In this document: in pieces, positions 12,318-26,350 of the stretch
Numbering within the stretch: position 1 is the first letter of the stretch
Layout of the letters: each line of letters opens with the position of its first letter
Assembly: GCA_022316685.1 (NCBI GenBank)
Contig: JAKJHU010000054.1
Coordinates: 2,082,501-2,146,500 of the forward strand
DNA: 64,000 nt
DNA from: Progne subis subis
Lineage: Eukaryota; Chordata; Aves; Passeriformes; Hirundinidae
Direction of reading: 5' to 3'
Made by a program: the position numbers and the translations under genes
The notes under the pieces: generated by a model
Told to the model about the DNA's origin: nothing
The model's input: the letters and a program-made list of their open reading frames with translations, nothing else
Database searches by the model: none

Positions 12318-15300
12318 GTCTAAAATAAGAGGCCTTTTTCTTGCCTTTGTAGAACCGGGGATGAAAAGGTGAAGTATTCTTTAGTTGTTGTCAATGACAA
12401 TATTTTCTTCTTGCAAAAGGACAACAGGAGAAGTTTACAACACTAATTGTCAGTGGAAGCAATTTTCTAAAAAGATGGGGTCTGGGCTCAGCTGTTTAAA
12501 TGTTTACTTGCTGGTGCTTGATTAAAAGCTAATTAGAGAAGTATGATTTTATGTAGTTTCTAAATCTGTGAAATCTGGTGTCACTCAAGGATTGAGCTTG
12601 TAATTATATAGCATGTGTGGGAAAAGTCCTATTGACAGTCCTCACTGATGTCCAAAGAAACAGCTGGAGTCAGTGTAAACACGGGACTCTGGAAAGGATA
12701 ACGCACTGGGGGCCTGTAGAATTTTTCTCTAATACACATTAAAATTTTATATAACAAGTATGGTGTATTAATATATCATATTTGTAAGTTGCTATATAAA
12801 CAAGTCTATAAATATATATTACCTATTTATTAATTTGATTTCATAAATGAAACTAATGAGCTGAAACTTGAATTCCTGCTTCCTGAACCACTTTTTTTTT
12901 CTCTGCCAGAAATCTGGAGGCTTTGGGGTCTCTTCTGCGAGAGGCAGAACATTTTTCTGGAAGGTGTTCAGAACTCAAACGTAGATAACCAAATAAAAGT
13001 CGGATTATCGGAAGCACATGTCGTGTTTAGTATTTAATAACGCTGAGACTTTTCTGGAAGCAGCTGTTGGGGGTGTCCAGCTGCAAACCCAGCTCCAGAG
13101 CTCCAGCTCTGGTGCCATCCTGAGTCCGTGCAGGGTAGTGCCTTTCCCAAGGGCTCTCCATGCACGCCGTGGTTTGGAGCCTCTCTCCACAAAGAAATTG
13201 TGTTGTAAAAGCTTCGGTAATGACTGAATGTGCATTTCTGCTGTGCTTTAAGATACTTCCTCCTGTCTGGAAATCTTCCACCTAGCCCCTAAAGGCACAG
13301 AATAAAAAAGAAGGTAAAAAAATCCATTCATGCAGGATGGAAAGGGAAGGGCAGAAGAAATATTATTCTGCAGGACATCAAAATGCACTGAGTTTCTACA
13401 AATCCAGAGCAGAAGAACAGTTAGCCAGTGACTACTTAGTTTGGGAGAGCGATGGTATAATCACCAAACCCATTTTGAAATACATTTCTAAATAAAAAAG
13501 TGTTTTGTGCAGTTGCAGTAATTACTGGTTGCTCTCTTGCAATAGCCTGGAGAAAAGTAACTCATGCGTTTGACAGCAAACATGAATATGCTTGTAAAAG
13601 TGAGGGGAATCGTTAGGCTTGTGTGAGCTTGAGCTCTTAGGAACAGCCCAGGAAGCTGAACAAGACAGCAAGTCACGACTTAGGGCCTCGACTGAAGTCG
13701 AGGGGAGTTTGTTGGGATTAAATCCTACAGACAGAGGGAAGGCCCAGCTCATTTTGGCTGGGATATTTCATTTCCAGCTCATTTCCAGCTTCCCCAGTGT
13801 AGGTGCATGTTACAGGGGCGCACCTGAGACCCCAGAAAGCACATGAATGTACTGAAGGACAATTGTCACAGCAGTGACAATTTGTGTTCTTAGATAATCT
13901 GTGGTTCTTAGAAAAGCTGGACCTTGCTGTGGAAGATGGTGATTTGAGATTGTTGTCCACACCTCTGGTTTGGTTTTGCCTCTGGCTTGCATGAGGGCGA
14001 CTTCTGTCCCATCCTGGAATTCCTGTAGGAGGAAATACGGTTTATTCATGAGGGTGAAAAGAGGGAGGATTGGGACAAATCGTGCAAATACTAAAATTTC
14101 AAAAAAGCAAACAAAAAGGTGATTCAGTTTGCTTCTCGCTTTGCATGTGCTTACTCTGATTATTCCATCCAGTGAATTTGCAGGCATGAATTTTCAGGAG
14201 TATTTATTGGAAAGGCTTATAAGGAAATATGGCAAAGCTTGCAAGGGAAGTGAATTAATTTCAAGAAGCTCTGTGTGTTGCTGATTCTCTTCTATACACC
14301 TGAGCAAGGGACAGAGACACATTACGTGACCACCCAAAGTTTCTTCTTTGGCAATTTGAATATTTTAGATTTTGTTTGGACACTGGGAAGTTAGAAACAG
14401 CAAACATCACTTTACAAATTCTTTCTGAACTGTGGAAAAATTCCTCAAATGGAAGGTGGGGGAAAAAAGCCCTACTGATTTGCTGGAAGTCTGTTGACTC
14501 AAGGGGAAGATAATCTGCTGACTTGTTGAAGATATGGTGTGTGAAGTCTACTGAGCATTATAATTCATGCTATAGAAATTAAACATCTGATCTCCCCCCA
14601 TTTTTCATTTGCATCACAAAATGCAAAACACAGGATTTCACAGCTCAAATATCCCGCACTTCCTAATTAATGGTCAATTTCAAATTTCTATTCACAGGAT
14701 GAGGGTTTCACTCCGGTTCTGGAGGAACAAGCGAGTTTTGCTTGTGTTTACAGTGACAGAATCTCTGCTGCCTGTTGGAACCACCTGTGTGGGTAGAGAA
14801 GGACATTGGGAGTGATAAATGAACTCCTCTCTCCCTGTCAGGGCTGAGCAAAATCCTTTTGGAGCCAGATTTTCATCTCCTTTGTGTTTGTGCTCTCTAA
14901 TGTTATTTCTAGCTGCCTCCTGCACTGTGTAGGATTGCTCAGTCCCTGGCATTACCTCAGTTATGAATATGACAATTTCCTGATAGATTGTTTATCAAAG
15001 AAAATATTATGTCAATAATGTCTAAAAACTGTAGCAACCCTGCTCCCAGCCCTGAGATGTAAATACTCTGTTATCTCATGGCACAGCCTAAAATGACGCC
15101 ACACATCTTGAAATAACATGTTCCAATGTGTCAGAGGAAGAGATTGTTAAAGCCTTTGCCTTATATTACGTGCCTGCTAGCAAATGGGTGGTGAGAGACC
15201 CAGAGTTTAATTTTTTTTCTTTTTTTTCTTTTTTTTTTTTAATGTCTATTAGGCAGATCATGCAACTATCTTAACACAGTTCTGGAAAACCTGTTTGCTG

Positions 15301-18300
15301 GCTTACTCACAGCCCCAAATGGCTTTGAGTTGCAAGAGTGTGGTGCCTAACCCTTCGGGGGAAAAGAAAAACAGAGCAAACCCAACCCAGTGCACCTTCT
15401 AGAACAACATCTTCCGAATTTGTGAAGACTGGGGGGGGGAGAGGAGGGAAGGGAAAAATGGTCTGTGTGTGAAACCACGAATTATATTATGTCTGCCAAA
15501 CCCCTTTGAGAATTGGACCAACTGTCGGTTCAAATGATTTGTGCTTATCCAAACTTTACTCATCAAAGGTTTTTATGAGTTCACTTTGGCAACGGCTGTG
15601 TTTTTCCATGTGGTGAAATCATACACCTGGAAAACATGCAGCCAAAATGGTGTGGAGCCTGAATAACTCTCCTTGTTCTCCAAATGCTCTTGAGTTTTAA
15701 GCATCATGGTAGTTAAAGTGTTTGTGGTCCTATAAAATTTGTACAACTTTACAGTAAACCTGACTCTTGCATAACCCCCTCAGCCAGATGATTGGCAGCT
15801 TGGTTGTGATCTTGTAGCACAAAAGGGAACAAATATTGGGCTTTAGTTTTTACTGTACAAAAGGGAAGAAAGCTGAAAGTCTTTGCCTTGGTACAAGCTG
15901 TGCATGGCGGCATGGAAAACATCCTGCAAAGAGGCAGCCCAGGAATAATCTTGTTTTACGGTGCGCTTCACTAACAGCATGTAGATCCCTATTCAAAAGT
16001 TCTGGGGTGGACAACAGCCACCAAGATGATTGCACTTCCCAGAAGTGATGGGGAGAGGCTGATGGAAGATACCGGCAAAAAATCCAAGAGAAAGGGAATG
16101 TCAACAGCAACTTGATGTTGACCTTGAAGTCACCTTAAGCAGCCTGTCTGTTGTTTCTCGCAGCCTGCAGCAAAGCCAGTTGTGTTGTCTTCCTCATTTG
16201 CAAGTTGGGCCCTCCTGGGACTGGTTTTGAGGCCAGCCTGCCTTCCCCGTGGGCAGGAGGAGCAGCAGAGCTGGGGAGGAGTGCTGAGGAGCGGGAATGG
16301 TGGGATTGTTGTGGGTTGGCTGCTGTGCCTCATGCCTGTGCTGGCTCCAGACGTGGTTCAGGAGAACAGCAGGCTGTAGGGCTGGCAGCAGAGGGGGGAT
16401 CTTTGACCTGTGACTGAACAAAGGTTCTAAGATCTTGGTGGGCAGTTTGTGGCTTTGGCAACCTCGGGGTTAATCCCATTGGCATCCTGGGCACTGGGGA
16501 GGGTCCCTGAGCATGGATGAAGATGTGCAACACTTTCTGTTTAACTGAAGGGCGTCCTTCCCTGGCAGTGTAATGGGCTTTTTTCCAGCTGTAATTAAGC
16601 TGGAGTTGTCTAAGAAAAAGGGTGCAGCATAATTCTCAAAATGGCATCATGGAACAAAAGATACATTAAAGTGCTGTAACAAAACCGGTGAAATTGCAAA
16701 GAGTTCAGGCTACAGGGAGCATCAGTTTCTCTCCTGCAATGCCCAGTCACTTGTCTTTCTGTTTCCACAACAAAATAGCCCAAAGAGAGTTAATATGTTT
16801 AGAAAACGGCACTCGCATGTTTTTCTAAAGGGAGAGGAAATTCAGCAAATTGATGTGACTCAACAAATTGAGGATACAGAGCCAACCACAGCTCTGATTA
16901 GGCCATGTGCAGATTGGTTTGAAGGGCACTGGCCTCTGGCCAGGGAGCTCCTTCGCCCTTGCAGGGAGCGCAGGACACTGAGCCGATGCTGTGGCTGAGG
17001 GATGGTGATCCCGGGCGTGGAGCCTCCACCACACCAGCCCTGCAGAGCTGTGCCACAGGGGCCTCGGAAATGGCGGGGATTAAAAATAATAGGGGCAGCC
17101 TAAAATGGAATTGAAAAGAATGAGAACGGCTTAACGCAAAAGCCATGAATAATGGTGCCTAAAACACCCAAGCTGTTAGTTCACTTCCCAGCAGTGAGCC
17201 TGGGCGCAAACCTGGGCTGCCTCCTGCCTGCTGCAATATAAAGGTCTTTGTTATTGCATTTATATAACAAGACACCACCTAATATCTAGGCAGCCTCGTG
17301 TGTGTGTTTTACTCACACATCTAATTTAGTTGTTAAATATTACTCCAAAACTCACACGTCCACCAGAAGAACTGTGTATTGTCGAACTGGTTTGGAATCC
17401 ATCAAGAAGCGGTGCTTGAGAAGGGTTGGAAGCTGAAAGAATTAAAGAGCGTTCCTTTTCATTTAGTGGCCTTGTAATACGTTAGGAGGAGAAAAGAATG
17501 AGCCTGGTGGCTCACTGGGGTCTTGTTGCCTCTGTTGACCTGGTGGAGCAGGAGGGTGAGGGTGTCCCCAAGCCCTGGAAAGAAGACCCTTGGGGTTTAA
17601 CTCTGGGACAGAGTTGGGTTCACCGCCAAGGCTGTTTTCTCCATTTCAAATGCATATTAGTGCTTCTTCCCCTTAAGCTTTAACCTCACAGGCCTGAGGA
17701 AGCCTTTGCAGGAAGGGTCTCACTGTGAGGTGTGGGACCCCTCCAGTGGTGTCCCTAAGGCTGTGGTGGGTTTGGGAGGGTCTAGGGTCCCAGGGGTGAT
17801 CCAGGGAAAGGGTAGGAACAGCTGTGAATTACCACAGAATCTCAGGAAGGCCAAAACACTTGGGTTATCAGAAACCTGGGGGATGTTCATGAATATCAGT
17901 GCTGCAATGAGGATTTTTTATTCTTGGTGTCTCCTACTGCATTAGGGCAGGAATCCACAAAGAAAACCCAAAGGCCCAGCTCTGAGGAGCCAGCAGACAA
18001 AGTTAAACAGTTCACAAATGAGCTGCCCTGAACGCAGAGGGGAGGGAAAGATGCTTTTCATTTTGTGATGAGTTGTTAACTGGGAGTCACTTTGCCATGT
18101 GCCTGTGGGAAAGCCCAAGGAGGAGGCTTTGAGGACAGCCCATGGAGTTCTCACTGCTCCCCCTCCTAACCATGCCTTCAGCATGGAAAGCTGATCCTGC
18201 TGTGAAAGCACCACATGTTGGAAGTTTGCCACATTTTATGGGTAATTCTGAGGGAAAATGCTCAGTCTGTGCCTTCACGGCCCTCTGCACAGGGGGGACA

Positions 18301-18336
18301 GCCAATGCTTCCCCACCACACAGAGGGTTTGTAGGG
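12318..18336. other. Noncoding interval
   Basis: No gene or CR1 copy. It includes a very AT-rich segment at 12,720-12,860 (ATATAACAAG, TATTAATATATC), a T-rich stretch at 15,210-15,241, a G-run at 15,431-15,438 and a GC-richer part at 16.2-17.1 kb. Open frames there show no family signature. Confidence 0.6.

Positions 18337-18392
<56 letters not shown>
18337..18392. repeat. (ATT)18 microsatellite
   Basis: An uninterrupted ATT repeat of about 56 bp. It creates artificial poly-Ile frames on both strands that should not be read as genes. Confidence 0.97.
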
Positions 18393-18393
<1 letters not shown>

Positions 18394-20839
18394 ACGATAA
18401 GAGGTGTTTGTGATGCTGGAGTGGTGGGAGAACCTGACCCAGCCTTGGGTGATGGGTGCAGTGGGTATGAGGAGCTCTTCCCCAGGGAGCAGAGGTTTCT
18501 CTGCCTGCTCTGGGGGTGTTCAGAGTTACCAACTCTGCAGCTCTGTGTCTGTGGCCATCCTGGGCTGGTTAACTCCTGCTGAAGCTGTGCCCTGCTCCTC
18601 ACCTCTGCATCCTCTCTCTGCCCAGCCAATTCCCCACAGAGGTTTTCCCAGAGGCTGCAGAAAAGTTACTCGGCAGCTTCAGTTCTCAGGTGCCCATTAC
18701 AGATATGATAAATACATCCATTAAAAACATCCTCCCTGCTGCTGTCCTCCCCCACGTCTGGAGCACCCATCACATGACCTCCTGCTGCCCAGGGTTGATG
18801 ATGCAAGGGTAGGGATTACTCCTGCTTGCAGGAATTGCATGGCAGCTCCAGCCATGTATTATAATATTGTGCCGGTCGGCGCCAACGCTGTAATCTCTGT
18901 GATAGCCTTAGGAGCAGCTTTGCCATGAGATCTTAGGAGTGATATGCTGTCTCCCCGTGAAAGTGCTGAATTAAACAAGTATTTGCAAATTGTCATGAGT
19001 GAGAAATTCTATTCCCCCCCTCCCCACCCCAAACAAAACTGGGGAACTTTCTTGAATCTGTGCAGATGACAGATGTGGAGAAATCCTGTGGTTAAAGAGT
19101 CTGCCCTTTTAAAATTCCCTGCCCCCTGTTACTTTTGTTTCTCTGGTAGAGGTAATAGTTCTAAAAGTTCCATCATTATGGTTCAGTATGTTCTGAGGGG
19201 AAAGAATCTGTAAATCTTTTGTTATGAACCCATGAATTTTGCTCTGTAGCGTTCCAAAGCTGCCCTGTGTTTTACTGAGTGGAGGTGAAGTTTATTAAGT
19301 CTGTCTTGTTGTTGACTTTATGACTTTGATGTCACCCAAATTATCAAGTTCTTTGTATTAACATATTATAATTTCTACCTGTATTGATAGACAATTATAA
19401 ATGTAACTGCACTATATCACATGATGCTAAATATGTGATTCATCCTTTGTTTCTCGTGAATCTAAAACTCGGATCTCCTGCCTTCCCAGGCTGTCTCTAA
19501 TTTAGGGACTACAAGCTTAAGGCATCAAAATCTGCTCTGCTCTATCTGTGGTTGTCACAAGGAAGTGGATTCTTCACCCAGTCAGGCCAGGGAGGGGAAG
19601 AGCCTCCCTCCAACCTGTAGCTCCACCACAGCCAAGTCCTCCTGTACCTTCGGCTCTTGTGAGGACAGTGGATACATTCTTCCATTTAATGGGTACTTAG
19701 AGCAGTGCTGCCTTAAGATCAAAAGAATTACTCTGGATTTGTACCAGGGTAGCTAAACATGGAATCATACATAATTCCCAAGCACATTTGTCTTGCAAGA
19801 GCCACACCTGATCTGCCTCCCAGCTCTTATTTACATAAGACGTCCTCCCTGCTTTGGGAACATCTGGGGTGGGGCTGCTCTCTGCCAGGGTGGGCAGAGC
19901 TTGGACCCCGCCTCTCTGCGGCCGTGGATCCCGACTGCTCCCAGCCCTTCCTCAGACAGCAGGAACATCTCTCTGCTGGGCTCGTGCATTTCTGTGGTCA
20001 TAGCACTATCCTGTTTCATCCCTGAACACAATGGGATAAAATCCTACACAAGAAAGACATATCTCGGATGTTTCCAGGATGTGTACATCAGTGATGCATG
20101 TGTAGTTTCTAGCACAGAGAGGATTAGAATAAATGCATTCTTAGTAGATACTGTTTTAATCTTCCAAGCTAAACTTAGATCTCGGACACCTGTCTCTGCA
20201 GCAGTCTGTCTCTTGAGCTCATGAATTTTGTGCACAGCTGTCAGTGCTGTATGTGGGGTTCTCTCTTTTCAGCTGGCTCTATTCCCAGTTGGCTGAAAAG
20301 TAGGAGCCTGTCTTAGAAAGAGAATTTCCACTCCTGCATACTTTGATGGAAACAAGAAGATATAAAACAAGATTTAATGACCTCGGGTTTTTTTGAACCA
20401 TTTATTAGCTGTTCTGTACATACTCAGTCTCTGGGGAACTAAGTTACATATTATGATAAGTATAGAGTGCCTGTTCCCTATGGACTTTGTTTCATGATTT
20501 ATGTGGATAAAATAAAGCATATAAACCACATAAATTACCTTGGATAGCTTACTTTGAAATAGGACTCCGGGAGGTGCCACGAGGTGGCCAGATGAAATGC
20601 TGACCTGAATCAGTGGTGCTAAAATGGGTCCAGCATCTCCTGGCCTTGCCAAGCCCTTTCTGCAACTCTGAGATTGTAAGGTTACAAAAGGAGGAGAACG
20701 TTTGTTCTTGGGCAAAACATCCACCTGTGTCATCTTCATTCCTTGGGGACTGATGAGATGGGATGTGTCACAAATGGAATGGCTTCACCAGCATCTTAGT
20801 GTTTGTTGAGAGGTGTCTGCAGAGTTTTGCAGTGTGGTT
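18393..20839. other. Noncoding interval with a conserved-element-like block
   Basis: The block 18,845-18,965 ('ccatgtattataatattgtgccggtcggcgccaacgctgtaatctctgtgatagcc') mixes AT-rich and CpG-bearing sequence in a way typical of conserved noncoding elements. The rest shows no recognised feature. Confidence 0.45.
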
Positions 20840-22244
20840 GACTGGAATTGGACTTCAGTGGTCCTTGTGGGTCCCTTCCAACTCTGGGCATTCTGTGATC
20901 CTGTGACTGCCTCCTTTTTTTTCTCTGAGAAAGGGCAACCTGAGACTTTAAACCCCACCTTGCTCTACTCACCCTCTTCAGATGGGAACAAAAGCAAAGC
21001 TGCCCAAAACGAGGAGTTGGCTGGTGGGATCTGCAGTTTGTGTGCAGTTATCTGCCTTGGGTACCTTCAGCACTCCAGGATGAAGTTAGGTGCAGCTCAG
21101 ACAAATGTCCGATTCAACCTTCTCAAAAGCAGGAGTAATTGTGTGTTCTTGCTCAGAGGGAAATCTTGTTCTTGGATTGCTGGCAGAATTTAAGAAACCT
21201 GGTGCTTTATGAGGGAATCGTAAAAGTGAGGCCTTGTCCTTTGTGGGCAGTAACGGGGATGCATTTCCAAGGCAAAGCATTTCTAGAGACAGAAATCCCT
21301 CATGTGGAGGTCAGGTTTGCAGAGGTGCAAATAGCTGAGATTTTTACCGACGAGTCATCCTGTGAGCAGTAACAGGGAAGTGGAAACAGGGCCCAGAAGG
21401 CCCAGTGCCACTTTCTGCACAACATGAGCCAGGCTTGGAGGATGTGACAAAACTGGAAGGGTCAGCAGGTTTAGCTCTGCTGGGCTGGTCTCTGGAAAGG
21501 GAGATTTCAGTGCTGAGAAGAGATAACTGGTTTTCTCTCCTCTCTGCAGATTTTCTGTGATAACACTGCGGGCACAGCAACCCTTTTGGGGAAGCAGAAA
21601 GCAGGGCCTGCTCTGGGTGAGCACAGCCGAGTCCCAGCCCTGAATCCTCCCTGGAAAAGAGAAAAGCAGCAAACTGGAGGAATTTGGCTGGTGTTAGATG
21701 ATACACCTACACCAGCAGATAATGATTTGATCAATCGGCAGCCTTGTCAGATCGGACCCCAGATAGGGTGGCTTCGTGCCAGGAGCTGGATCAGAGAGAC
21801 TTTGTTTGATGTTATCAGAGCACAATTAGGTTACATGCTTTGCTCCATGGCACAGGCCAAGTGCTGGCAACCAGGAGGTGAATTTACCTGCCCTCGGAGG
21901 GCTGGGCACACCTGGCACCTCTGGTCACCCTCTGCCACGGCTGGGTTTGCAGAAGGGGTGGCAGGAGGGCACCCTACAGTCCCTGCCCGGGTTTTGGTTC
22001 CTGTCAGCCAGCAGATGAGAGAACAAGTAGATTCAGTTTCAGGAGACCTCGGGGCTTAGTAAAAAAGAAAGCTCAAAGGAATTACTCTGTAGAAGAGTAA
22101 AATACCAGGTGTAACATGCAGCTAATTATGCCACTGGTTTACAGGATGGATTTTAAATGTTTCTTTCTGAAAAGCCTGAAAGGAAAAAAAAATCAAAGGG
22201 GAAAGATTGAAAAACAAGTATGAGAAGATATAAAACAAGATTTA
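20355..22244. repeat. Exact 22-bp direct repeat pair, 1.9 kb apart
   Basis: AGAAGATATAAAACAAGATT followed by TA occurs identically at 20,355-20,376 and 22,223-22,244 in the same orientation. The flanks differ. It may be the shared edge of an unrecognised repeat family. Confidence 0.8.
20840..20907 (+). mobile_element. CR1 LINE 3' tail
   Basis: 'attggacttcagtggtccttgtgggtcccttccaactctgggcattctgtgatcctgtga' is the avian CR1 terminus. Only the last 70 or so bases are recognisable. Confidence 0.85.
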
Positions 22245-25200
22245 TATCTAAATAATTTCCTCTAATTGCTGTTAGAAGACATTAATTTTCCTTTTGATGC
22301 TCCACTTTACCTTAGGCTTTGCTGTACCTGCCAGGATGGCAGGGAGTCAAAGAGGATTAGCTCAGCAGCTCTCTGCCTTAGTAGCCTCTGTAAAAGATTT
22401 AGCAATGGGAAGAATATACAGGTTTTAAAAAAAATTCCTAATTTAAACAGGCCAACGTCAACCTTCGTTTATCCCGTGCAATCATGATGACTTCACCAGC
22501 ATCCTATGGGTACAAATGAGGTAAAACCTGGGTTCAGAGTGCCAGGGGTGTGTGTGTTGCTTTTTTAAAATACAGAAGTACCAGGTGTACCTGTGGCTGC
22601 AGAGGTGTCAGCAGTGGTTTCGAAATAATTTCAAGTGGGAAATGTTTTGTCCATACAGCCAGTCAGCTTAAAGACCAGCACCAGTTAAGGTCGGCCTAAA
22701 TCTTTGTCTGGAAAAGACTTAAATAATGTAATGCTCAGGGATGAGCTATCCCTTTGTCAAGAGGGAACTCTGCCTGAGGAGAATCCAGACAGAAGCAATA
22801 TGATAATATTTAATTTGCCCAGATTTTTATAAGCTTTTCTTATGGTTTGCACATGTGTGGGCCATCTCTCTGTGTCTAGGGTGGCATTTGGGCTGTGATT
22901 CCCTTGTTGACCCTTTTTCTGTCTCCTCCATCTGAAAATTGCACAATTTTCTTGACAGAGACTGGGAGTGCAGAGGTTGCAGCTCCCCTCAGAGTTTGCT
23001 TGCTGAGGCTGAGCCTGTCACCTCTGCCAGCTGGGTCAGATGCTTTTTCTTTCACCTCTTGCCTTGTCAGAAATTTTCAGTCTAAGGGCACTTCTTGATG
23101 TCTGACTGCACCTGAACTGCAGGATTGCTTTTGGTGGTTGTGGCAGCCACTTCCCAGCTTGACTCAGAGGCACTGACACCCGCTCAGTTTGACGGGAGTG
23201 GGAAAGTCCACATTCCTCAGGCTGTGCTGAATATCTCAGCCTGGAAGTGTTGTTTATCAAAACTTCTCTTAGATGAACCTTGCGGTAATTCTCCATTAAT
23301 TTATTTCCTCCAGTTATTACAATGAGTTCTGCTCAGGGGTATCCTGGAAAACCACTTGGAAGCACCAGTGGAGAGAAATGAAGTGCGGTTGGCTGGAAGG
23401 AGCACCCTATGCCACATCACAAGACTTGATCTCTTCTTTTCCCACTGCTTTAATCTATTCTGTTCTCTGTGTAGGGCTTAAACAAAAGTTACCTAAGAAG
23501 ATCCTGTCTCTTTGTTTTCGTCCTGCATATCATTTTGTAGGAGGCAGCAATTCCTGAACACGGCTCACAGCTCAGCAGTGGTGCAGATGGACCTTCTGGG
23601 TGAACAATAAAACCAGTGCACAAATAATGAGACTCAAAAGCTGCTTTTAAATTGCAGGTTGAAGTTACGACTAAATCCCCTCCTGCAGATGGAAATATGG
23701 AAATATATAGTGTGTATTAACTGTCCAGTTCACTAAGGTCACGGCTTTCATGAGAGTCATTCTCATTTAAGTACTAATAAATACCCAGGCTGTCCAAAGG
23801 AGTTTTAACTGTGTTGAAGGCAGACACTGGTTGCTGAGCTCTTCTAAAAATCTGGTCCCGCTAAATCAAGAGCAGACAGGCTCTCTTATTCATCTCCTTG
23901 TCTGGTGGTGGTTAAACAAATGCTTTTGAGTCTGAGGAACATTAAAATTCTGCAGCTTCCATAAATGACTTTGATTTCAAGATGAACAACGAGATGTTCC
24001 AATCAAAACCAAAACCACTGCAGAATGTAGCATTTGAAGGAAGCTGTGCTAATTTCTTCAGAAACAAATGTAGAAGTCAGTAACATGAAACAGCTGACCA
24101 CGAGCCAGATGCTGCAAAGCGATAACGAGGAGTTCAGGAAGCCCCCAATAGCTTTGGCTTTCCAGAGAACTCGAAGATCCATATGTGCACCTTTAGGGCT
24201 AGAACTCCTTCACCAAATGCAGTAGTGCTCCAGACTGAAAAATAAGAGCAGACTGTGCTTGTAGGTACCAGTGAGTGAGCATCTCCTCACTGTGGGGAGT
24301 AGTGCATTTGTCCCTTTGAATATCAAGTTAGGAATTGAGTTATTTTGCACAAAAAGCAGCTACAGGGTACAGTTGATAATAAGCAAAATACTTTCATCTG
24401 CTTTGATATGTTTCATGAATTCCCCTTGCCATCATATTTAGAATAAGCTCACAAACCTCTACCAAAATTACAAAATAATCCTCAAGGAAACGTGCATTAT
24501 TTTCAATTCTGCATTCCTGCTCAAGAAACTGTTCAGTGCCCCCAAATATGACCCTGCCCTCTATTAAATCCATTGCATCTTGCCTGTATTCTGACCCACT
24601 GCACACTCTTTAATCACAATTTGACCAAATTTGACACTGAGTAATGGTGCAGACTCTGAACTAAGTAACAGCGGTTGGAATCTTAAGCAATATCAGAATT
24701 ACTGTGACTTTCTCCTATCAGACATGTTCTCTCCTAAAGATGTCCTGTTCTGCTGTCAGGCTTTTCATTTTCAAAACAATAGACGAGTGTTTGGGAGTTG
24801 AGAGAAAGAAAACCAGTCTCCTACAGGAGATAAGATCTGAAATAGAGACCTTGGAAAGAAAATATGGCTAAATTTATGGTTGCTGGAGTGGATCTTCTAT
24901 ATCTATTTATATTTTTTTACATTTATCCCAATTTATATTTATTGTTTCTCAAGCAATTCTGTGCCACTTAAAAGTTCTTTCCAGTGAATTCAAAGAATGA
25001 ATTTAAATATTACAAGAAATGGGCAGAATCTCTTAGAACCTCCTACCTGAGGTTTTATCTGTTAAGGGCAGATGGTTTCTATTGGTGATCTGTGATGCTG
25101 AGGTTTCTTTGCACTGGAGGGGGATGGCTGCAAATCCATCCCTTGAGGGGCCTTGTTCAGATCTGGGGCCTGTACAAAATCATATCCACGACTGCATTCA

Positions 25201-26089
25201 TGGGGTTCTGTGCTCTTGTGCCATGCCTGGGATCACATGAAAAGCCCTTGGGGAGGCAAGGGGCAGGAATTTGCCATTTTCCAGTGCTGCCTCCGTGTCC
25301 TACCCAGCTGGGTGATGCACGAGCAGCACTGAAGGGGCTCTGGCCATCGCTGACATCCTGTGTGTGACCCACACCACTGAGGAAGACCTCATATTCCAGT
25401 AGATAGGAATGTGCTAATAGCACATGTTCCTTTTTATATATATGTATAATTTTTTTTTTCCCAGGAGGGGCAGCTGCTAGTCTTTCTCAAACCAAAACTC
25501 TCTGCAGGACTCACCTTCCTTCCTGGTTTTGAACATTATAACTATTTTTTAATCTTTCAAAATAAGGCTGTGGCTGAAATACCCACTCTCAGGATGCACT
25601 GCTTCTCAGTCTTTGTTCAGCCTGCAGTATGGATCTTTTTTCCATGTTTTTGTACCACAAAAATGCTGTGCTATCTCCACGACTTTGAGTCCTTCTCTTT
25701 CAGAAATTTACCCCAGTTCCCCTCAGCTGATGACTTTATCCAGAGCTATGAACACTCATGACCTCACAAAGTCAGTCCCAGGCTCTCTGAGTGACAAAAA
25801 ACAAATTAGGGAGTGATTTGATTTTATTTTTAAGCAGAAGTTTATTTACTTGCCTGGGAGCCTGGGGCATAGCCAGAGAGAGACCCGAAGTTGTTCACAG
25901 CCCTGGTTGTGCCAGCTGTGCTAGACAGTGCTGCTGCCTTATATTAGAAAAACTTGATGATTAAAAAGAAACAGCTAGATATATCTAATTTAATAAGATA
26001 CAACCCATGTGGATCATAAAAGGGAGATCATCGCTGATTAAAACTGCATGAATTGTTTTAAGTGCATTCCTCAATTTTTAGACGAGAAC
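20908..26089. other. Noncoding interval
   Basis: No gene, CR1 or SINE recognised apart from the 22-bp repeat listed separately. It includes AT-rich patches at 24,895-24,960 and 25,430-25,460. Confidence 0.6.
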
Positions 26090-26149
26090 AAAGGAGATGA
26101 CCTGATTTATCCTGGAATATGGAGATAGATAACAGCAACTACCTCGACT

Positions 26150-26350
26150 AGACTTTTCCTCTGCCAATTCAGGATTGTATATTTAAAAACTAGTCTGGAC
26201 AAACACTAACTGTGTGCCAAGCAGCAATGTTTCCATCACTTCCCTTGGAAGATTATTCCATACACTAATAGATCTTGTTGTCAGGAGTCTTTTTCTTACA
26301 GCCTAAATCATTCACCTCAAAGCATTAAGGAACTCAGGCAAGAGTCTAAA
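26150..26350. mobile_element. Ancient CR1-L3-like LINE fragment
   Basis: 'ctgtgtgccaagcagcaatgtttccatcacttcccttggaagattattccatacactaatagatcttgttgtcaggagtctttttcttacagcctaaatcattc' follows a wording frequent in amniote CR1/L3 relics ('cttccttgggagattattccacagcctaatagatct.a.tgttaggaagtttttcctgata..cagcctaaat'). It is noncoding and strongly diverged. Confidence 0.5.

Noticed and set aside
18087..18629. Long open frames across the (ATT)n repeat on both strands
   Set aside because: They are open only because the ATT microsatellite encodes Ile/Tyr/Asn/Leu runs without stops. The flanks carry no protein signature.
21586..22059. 157-codon plus-strand frame
   Set aside because: No recognised domain. 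The preceding pyrimidine-rich acceptor-like sequence (TCTCCTCTCTGCAG at about 21,537) is not matched by a good donor or family wording.
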